Of a DNA stretch of 64,000 nucleotides, positions 56,524 through 64,000 are shown piece by piece. A program made the translations under genes and the position numbers. The stretch spans positions 452,725 through 516,724 of the forward strand of contig BCIG01000005.1 in NCBI GenBank assembly GCA_001599915.1, given 5' to 3'. The stretch's first letter is position 1. The number at the start of each line of letters is the position of its first letter. The notes beneath the pieces are model-generated. The model was not told where the DNA came from and did not search any database. It was given only the letters and a program-made list of their open reading frames with translations. This DNA is from Symbiotaphrina buchneri. Taxonomy: Eukaryota > Ascomycota > Symbiotaphrinales > Symbiotaphrinaceae.

Positions 56524-57434
56524 GTACTACCTCCGACGGCTCTGATTCTTATCTTCTGCGTCAGTGGGACCAATCCGCCGAGGATTGATAGATGGTGTAC
56601 TCGGCGATTCACTCGTATGCCTTTTCAGTTGAATACCGAGAGCGAGCTGCACAACTGCTCATCCTCTTCTGTACGTACCTTAGGGACCTTAGTAATTCCA
56701 AATGCAAGTGCTTGTCTGGGTCTACTTGAACTTTGAAGGTTTCGCTAGAGGGCTTGGCACCCTATTCCCGTTTTAGCATCGGCCGACCTAGAAACACGGT
56801 GATACTGCGCTCAGAAAGGTTGAATAACGTGGCTTGAAGAAGGCCGATCTAGATAGGGGGGCGGAGCACTGATTGCATGTTTTATTGCGTGATTTACTGC
56901 GATATCGGAGCTTGTAGGAAGGTGAGCTTTCGCCTATAAGATAGGGGGGACGAACGCTCCCTCAACGGAGACAGCAGTTGCAGCTTCAAGTTTAGTGGTA
57001 CTTATGTTTGCTAGCTATTTGTATGCAGTTTAGCGTACCTGAACTCCGCTTCGCTTAGTATATGTCCACCAGTGAACCTTATAGGTTCAACTGGTCTGAA
57101 CTTCGGAAGTGCCTGCATGAACTAGCGCGTCCGGATGATCGCTCATTGGCTGATGTTGCAAGAAGCGACGCGCCCGGACGCGACGCGTCTTCGAACCATT
57201 CACCTCCCTTCCGCAGGAGTTCGAAATAACCGCCCCGTACTCCGTACTGTAGGTAGCCTTCTCGACTTCATCTTCCACTCCATCGACTTTCACACGTTAC
57301 CTGGCTCTTTTCTGCCGTCCTTTCTCCATACACCCTCCGCTCAGCTGCCATAAAACTACAACACCATAACGTCTTGTACTATTCCCCATACTCTTTACTC
57401 TCCTTCTGGGTAGAGCCCAGCTCATCCTCCAGCC
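56524..57434. promoter_or_regulatory. Upstream region of MCM3
   Basis: 911 bp. CGTACCTTAGGGACCTTAG at 56674-56692 resembles the recurrent element. ACGCGCCCGGACGCGACGCGTC at 57169-57190 includes two ACGCG strings and the palindrome GACGCGTC. ACGCGT is the MCB box of replication genes, so this may be a cell-cycle site for MCM3 about 245 bp from its ATG; this is inference. No other gene seen. Confidence 0.5.
57184..57189. promoter_or_regulatory. Putative MCB-like (ACGCGT) element of MCM3
   Basis: A full ACGCGT within GACGCGTC and neighbouring ACGCG strings lie upstream of the replication gene MCM3. MCB boxes are bound by MBF (Mbp1/Swi6) at G1/S in yeasts. Position is suitable; binding is untested. 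Confidence 0.45.
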
Positions 57435-60388
<2,954 letters not shown>

Positions 60389-60720
60389 CTGCATACGCGC
60401 CTTGAGTTTCCTTGCAAGACGTTTTAACTGGGAGGGATGACGCTTTGGTTGGGTGTTTTCCGGGGGGTTCGGCGTTCCTGGCCCAGCATTGCACTGATAT
60501 AAACGAGTGCGAAATTCACGATGTTGTTTATGGAGCGGGCGAGATATGGATCGTAATGCCCTCGACTTTGTTATGCTGACGGATGAAAATCAGAGACTAG
60601 CAGTTAATCTCTGAAACAGAAAAGGACCATCTCCCCAGCACTATGCATACGCCGACGCTATGCTGAATTCGTACATGCAAAATCATTCCTGGAGATGCCA
60701 TCAACAGTCGGCCTGATATC
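60389..60720. terminator. Convergent 3' region MCM3 / FYV7
   Basis: 332 bp between convergent stops. Nothing recognised beyond presumed 3' ends. Confidence 0.4.
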
Positions 60721-61347
60721 TCACGCCGCCATAACCCTTTGAACTTTCTCGAGGAGGACCTTGCTCTCCCTGCCGAGCTTCCTCTGCCCATTTTTCCCTC
60801 CTGACCTAGCCTTGGCCATCGCCCTGCGGAACCGTTCCCGCTCCTCAATCTTCTGCTGCCGTTGCCGAGCTGCTTCCTCCCGTTCTCTCCGACGCGCCTC
60901 TGCTTCTTCCTTGCGCTTGTCCGCGATGCGGGCTTCTTTGCCAAAAGTTGCCACTTTCTGTCGACGTGGACGTCCCACAGCATTCCGAGGATGTGAGGTA
61001 GAAGGCTGTTGCGACTCACGCTCAGGCTCAGGTTCATGCTCTGCTGCATCCAGGAGCGCTTGCCTCTCCGGGTGTAGCTCTAGATTTGGTTCCTTTTGCG
61101 TCAGACCAGCACTGATGCCATCGTCAATGTGTCCAGGCTCTTGCTGGGCTTCCCGCTCCTTGATTTTGGCATAGGCTTTTCTGACCCGGGCTTTGTGGAT
61201 GAGGTCCTTTTTGATCTTCTGTACTTTGCGGCGATAAGTGCCGTCCGGCAGATTGGCTGGGCCGACGGAGAAACCCTTTGACTTCTTCGGCCTGACCTGC
61301 GCCTCATCGGCCGCACCAGGTTCTTCCCGAGCTCTTTTCGTGGCCAT
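60721..61347 (-). CDS. fyv7: rRNA-processing protein Fyv7
   Basis: Small nucleolar protein needed for early 18S rRNA processing. Single exon of 208 residues from the ATG at 61347 (MATKRAREEPGAADEAQVRP, context GCCATGG); an upstream in-frame ATG at 61434 would add 29 residues and is less likely. PKKSKGFSVGPANLPDGTYR is followed by RKVQKIKKDLIHKARVRKAY, the family core. The C-terminal half is a long charged helix (EEAEARRREREEAARQRQQK) ending LGRESKVLLEKVQRVMAA. The family is defined by this basic and coiled pattern. Confidence 0.88.
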   Translation of the reverse strand: MATKRAREEPGAADEAQVRPKKSKGFSVGPANLPDGTYRRKVQKIKKDLIHKARVRKAYAKIKEREAQQEPGHIDDGISAGLTQKEPNLELHPERQALLDAAEHEPEPERESQQPSTSHPRNAVGRPRRQKVATFGKEARIADKRKEEAEARRREREEAARQRQQKIEERERFRRAMAKARSGGKNGQRKLGRESKVLLEKVQRVMAA

Positions 61348-61906
61348 GGTGATACCTCGATCTCTTGATGGATTTGCATCGGTTCTGAGACGCTCGCTCG
61401 GACAGACAATTGACAGACTCTCGCGGAAGTGCAAAATCTATTTTCCGGCTAAAGTCTGCCGCGGACATTCCATGGGGGCCGGCCGCGGAGAAGCGAGGAT
61501 GATACCTACCACGGCAGCTCACCAGGTAAATCTCGCAATGTAGGAAGAAAAGCCCCTGGGACCGTGGATTGAGTGATGGAGCAAGAAAAGGGAGACCGTA
61601 GTCTTGTGTAGGAGTGTTGCATGTAGATAAAGCCCATCAGGTACGAAGAAGATCGAACCCAATTGAGCGAGATACCAGGAACCTACCTATAGTTATATTC
61701 TAGCTGGTGCTGAATAATATGATAATGATAATATTAACAATGGATCTCTCGCCATGCATGAAACCTTAGTCGCTTCATGATGCGGCCAGTGGCATACGCT
61801 GTGGCCTTCTACCAAGAACTGTGAGCTAACTATACAGAGGGCTGGCGGCATCCACGTCAACAGCGTCAACATCTTCATTCTGATTCTGCTACTGGATCAT
61901 GGAACG
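61348..61906. promoter_or_regulatory. Divergent promoter FYV7 / Zn2Cys6 factor
   Basis: 559 bp between divergent starts. It ends with a 3-codon uORF (61899-61910) overlapping the factor's start. The stretch at 61710-61745 is A/T-rich (ATAATATGATAATGATAATA) and could be near the core promoter. Confidence 0.5.
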
Positions 61907-61910
61907 ATGA
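61899..61910 (+). promoter_or_regulatory. Three-codon uORF overlapping the start codon
   Basis: ATG GAA CGA TGA begins 8 nt before the main ATG; its TGA overlaps the main start at 61907 as ATGA. Such an arrangement would let ribosomes terminate and reinitiate, or lower translation of the factor. Whether the transcript starts upstream of it is unknown. Confidence 0.6.
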
Positions 61911-64000
61911 AGCGGCATGGCGACAGCCGTGCTGCGGACGAAGGGAGAGGGTTGAGAAGCGTGCGACCACGCCAGGAGCCCGTATCCTGCCACTTGTGTC
62001 GCACCAAGAAGCTCAAATGCAACCGTGAACAGCCGTGCTCTAATTGCCAGGTGCGCGGCGTGCCCTGTCAACGGCAGTCCCTCGGCGCAATCGAGCAAAG
62101 TCAGCAGGAGCCCGCCGCCGAGAATGCTGCCATCCTGGCACGCCTGCAGAGGTTGGAAGAGCTGGTATTGGGGAGAAGTAGTGCAACTACGCCCTCGAAG
62201 GGAAAAACCGGCATCACTCCTCAGCCCGCCGCCATTACCCCCCAGTCCACAGGCGAAGAAGCTCATGAAGCGGAAGCCAAGCGGCTGGAGGCTGTAGGCA
62301 CGCTGGAGACGTCAATAGTGAGCACGTCCTGAGATGTACCCTCAACTTATGCCCGTCGTTGACGAACGGTTGTAGCTTTCTGGATTGTCTGATGGGCTAA
62401 CGTTCTCTATCGACGCCACCGACCAAGCTTCAGTCAAGAGGATAGCTCTTCAGGAGACTCCTTCTGCATCGAACCCGGCTATTGGACGAGCAAGATCTAT
62501 CCAGCTCCCTCCAGAGCCCAGAGCTTTATGTCTATTTGACAGCTACGTTGAAGACATGAACCCTGTTCAGCCCGTCCTCCATGTGCCTTCCACCCGTTCA
62601 CTTATAAATCAGCTGTACAAGCAAATTTCCGGTCAGTCCCCTGTTTTAGCAGACCATGTGGCCCTCTTGTTGAGCATTCTTGCTACTGCGGCATATTGGT
62701 GGACGCCTAGTGTGAGCCATGAGCGAGCCTCGAAATCCTTCAACAGTGTTCAAGATGCTGCCCAGGCATCGCTGATTTGGATGAAGGCTGCTCTGGATGT
62801 GCAAGACCATTCGCATCGCACCACACCTGGCTCCTTGGAAAGTATCCAGGCCACTATTATCTTATCAATGCAGATATACCACCTGGAAGGCTTCTCCTCC
62901 CGTTTCCGTTTTCTTAGGGGCTCTGCTCTAACAATGGCCCGGGATCACGGTATGCACAAAATCGACTGCCAATCTGGCCGCCCGAGGAATTTTCTCAGGG
63001 ATGAAGTGAAAAGAAGGGTATGGTGGCACTTGGTAGCCACGGAATGGTCTGTATGAAGCGTCATTTTCGAGAACAAGAACAAGCTGACGCATAGGAAGGA
63101 TGCTGGCCCTGAACGGAGGTCCTCAAGAAGGAACGTATTTCATACACCCAAAGCAGATGTGTGTGGATTATCCACAGAACGCAGAAGACCATGAAATAGC
63201 TCAAGAAGAGTGCAGAGCATACTTCCCCTTGTGGGAGCCGAAACCAATGGCTTATTCTCTTCAAAGAATCCGACTTGCAGAGATGTGCCGAAGTGTAGTC
63301 GACTCCATGCCTTTCGCAACCTCAAACTATGGCCAGCTGGACTATGAATCTGTCATGTCATTAGACCGCAGATTCGAGCAATTCCTAGAGGAATTGCCCG
63401 TATTCTTTCGCATAGATGAAAGTAGTCGCCGACAGTGTCGGGATCTGGATGCGAGGCATCCTTATCTGCCTTTCCAGCGCTATCTAATCAACTGTGGGAC
63501 CTACATAAGGAGGTGTAAACTCAACCAACCCTTCTTAGTTCGAGGTTCGATGGACGTCCGTTATTCTCCTCCCAGAGAGTCTTGTCTTCGGTCTGCGCGT
63601 GCAGTCATTGAAGTGCGACGTCTGATGGAGGAGGACAAGAAAACTACTACGACCGAGCACGTGGTGAGCTGTGCCATCATGCATCAAGTATTTCTGGCCA
63701 CGATTGTCCTGGTCATGGATTTGTGTTTCAACAGACGCGAAGAGGACAAAGATGACAGAAAGAAGGAAGTACTAGAGGCATGCAAGATGTTGGAAGAAGC
63801 AAAAGAGCGATCGAGCGTCGCAAGGAAGTTCTTAGAGTCTCTAACGGATGTCCTTCGTAGACATAAAGTCCGTCTTCCCAAGACTGAGACTGTCAGCGTC
63901 CCCATCCGACATGGGACTGCGACAATAGGGACGCGGGACGGGCCGCAGCAAGAGGCCTGCCCCCCAGAGGCCACCGACCTTGAAGACATTTGGGAAGACT
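61907..64000 (+). CDS. Zn2Cys6 transcription factor with fungal-specific middle domain, 3' end off window
   Basis: Exons 61907-62317, 62376-63046 and 63099 to beyond 64000. The DNA-binding domain is near residues 28-54: CHLCRTKKLKCNREQPCSNC and on to a sixth Cys, spacing CX2CX6CX5CX2CX6C. A short coiled linker follows (ILARLQRLEELVLG). The fungal_trans-type domain begins around EPRALCLFDSYVEDMNPVQP and includes RGSALTMARDHGMHK and DEVKRRVWWHLVATEW; the splice with acceptor AGGAAG gives EWMLALNGGPQEGTYFIHP. The remaining visible part is helical with conserved spacing up to EDIWED. Target genes unknown; no cluster nearby within the window. The frame is open at the window edge. Confidence 0.88.

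Overview
This window is chromosomal DNA of a filamentous ascomycete (Pezizomycotina, most likely Eurotiomycetes). The genes are dense, on both strands, and broken by many 45-70 bp introns with GTATGA/GTAAGT-type donors and CTAAC-type branch points. The products are fungal housekeeping proteins such as Sec62, Mtc6, Cog3, Rrn7 and Erg5. The last assignment (class) is inference from protein resemblance. There are no bacterial features, and I saw no transposon, CRISPR array or secondary-metabolite cluster.

Layout, left to right. 0-9 kb: 3' part of a nodulin-like MFS transporter (-), a SERINC/Tms1 membrane protein (+), mismatch-repair PMS1 (+) and translocon SEC62 (-). 9-19 kb: telomere-capping MTC6 (+), an uncharacterised four-TM-like protein (-), mitochondrial ferredoxin-NADP reductase ARH1 (+), mitochondrial L-2-hydroxyglutarate dehydrogenase-like oxidase (-), and an uncharacterised coiled-coil protein (-). 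18.7-21.5 kb is the largest gene-free stretch. 21-29 kb: a PH-domain protein with an apparent frameshift (+), ubiquitin-L40 (-), Pol I factor RRN7 (-), eIF5A (-). 29-36 kb: Golgi and ER traffic genes COG3 (+), a YIPF1/Yip5-like protein (-) and a Gyp8/TBC1D20-like RabGAP (-). 36-51 kb: an MMS1_N/CPSF_A beta-propeller scaffold (+), eIF5B (+), SRP68 (-), a large PPR protein (+). 51-64 kb: sterol C-22 desaturase ERG5 (+), a mitochondrial rhodanese (+), a TM-anchored unknown (+), MCM3 (+), FYV7 (-), and a Zn2Cys6 transcription factor (+) running off the right end.

Gene models were built by splicing by eye; exon phases add up in every model reported as complete except the PH-domain gene. Many products concern protein synthesis and secretion (eIF5A, eIF5B, L40, Rrn7, Fyv7, SRP68, Sec62, Cog3, Yip-like, TBC), but I see no reason to call them a functional cluster.

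The most notable items are: a ubiquitin-L40 gene whose ATG is split by an intron and followed by a 7-nt microexon; a GC-AG intron in the L2HGDH-like gene; a one-base frameshift in the PH-domain gene at a C4 run; GATA-site clusters upstream of ARH1 and of an unknown TM protein; a three-codon uORF overlapping the start of the Zn2Cys6 factor; and a recurrent GGTACC-based intergenic element with a shared core of about 16 bp in three promoters. I did not find a convincing new multi-gene system.
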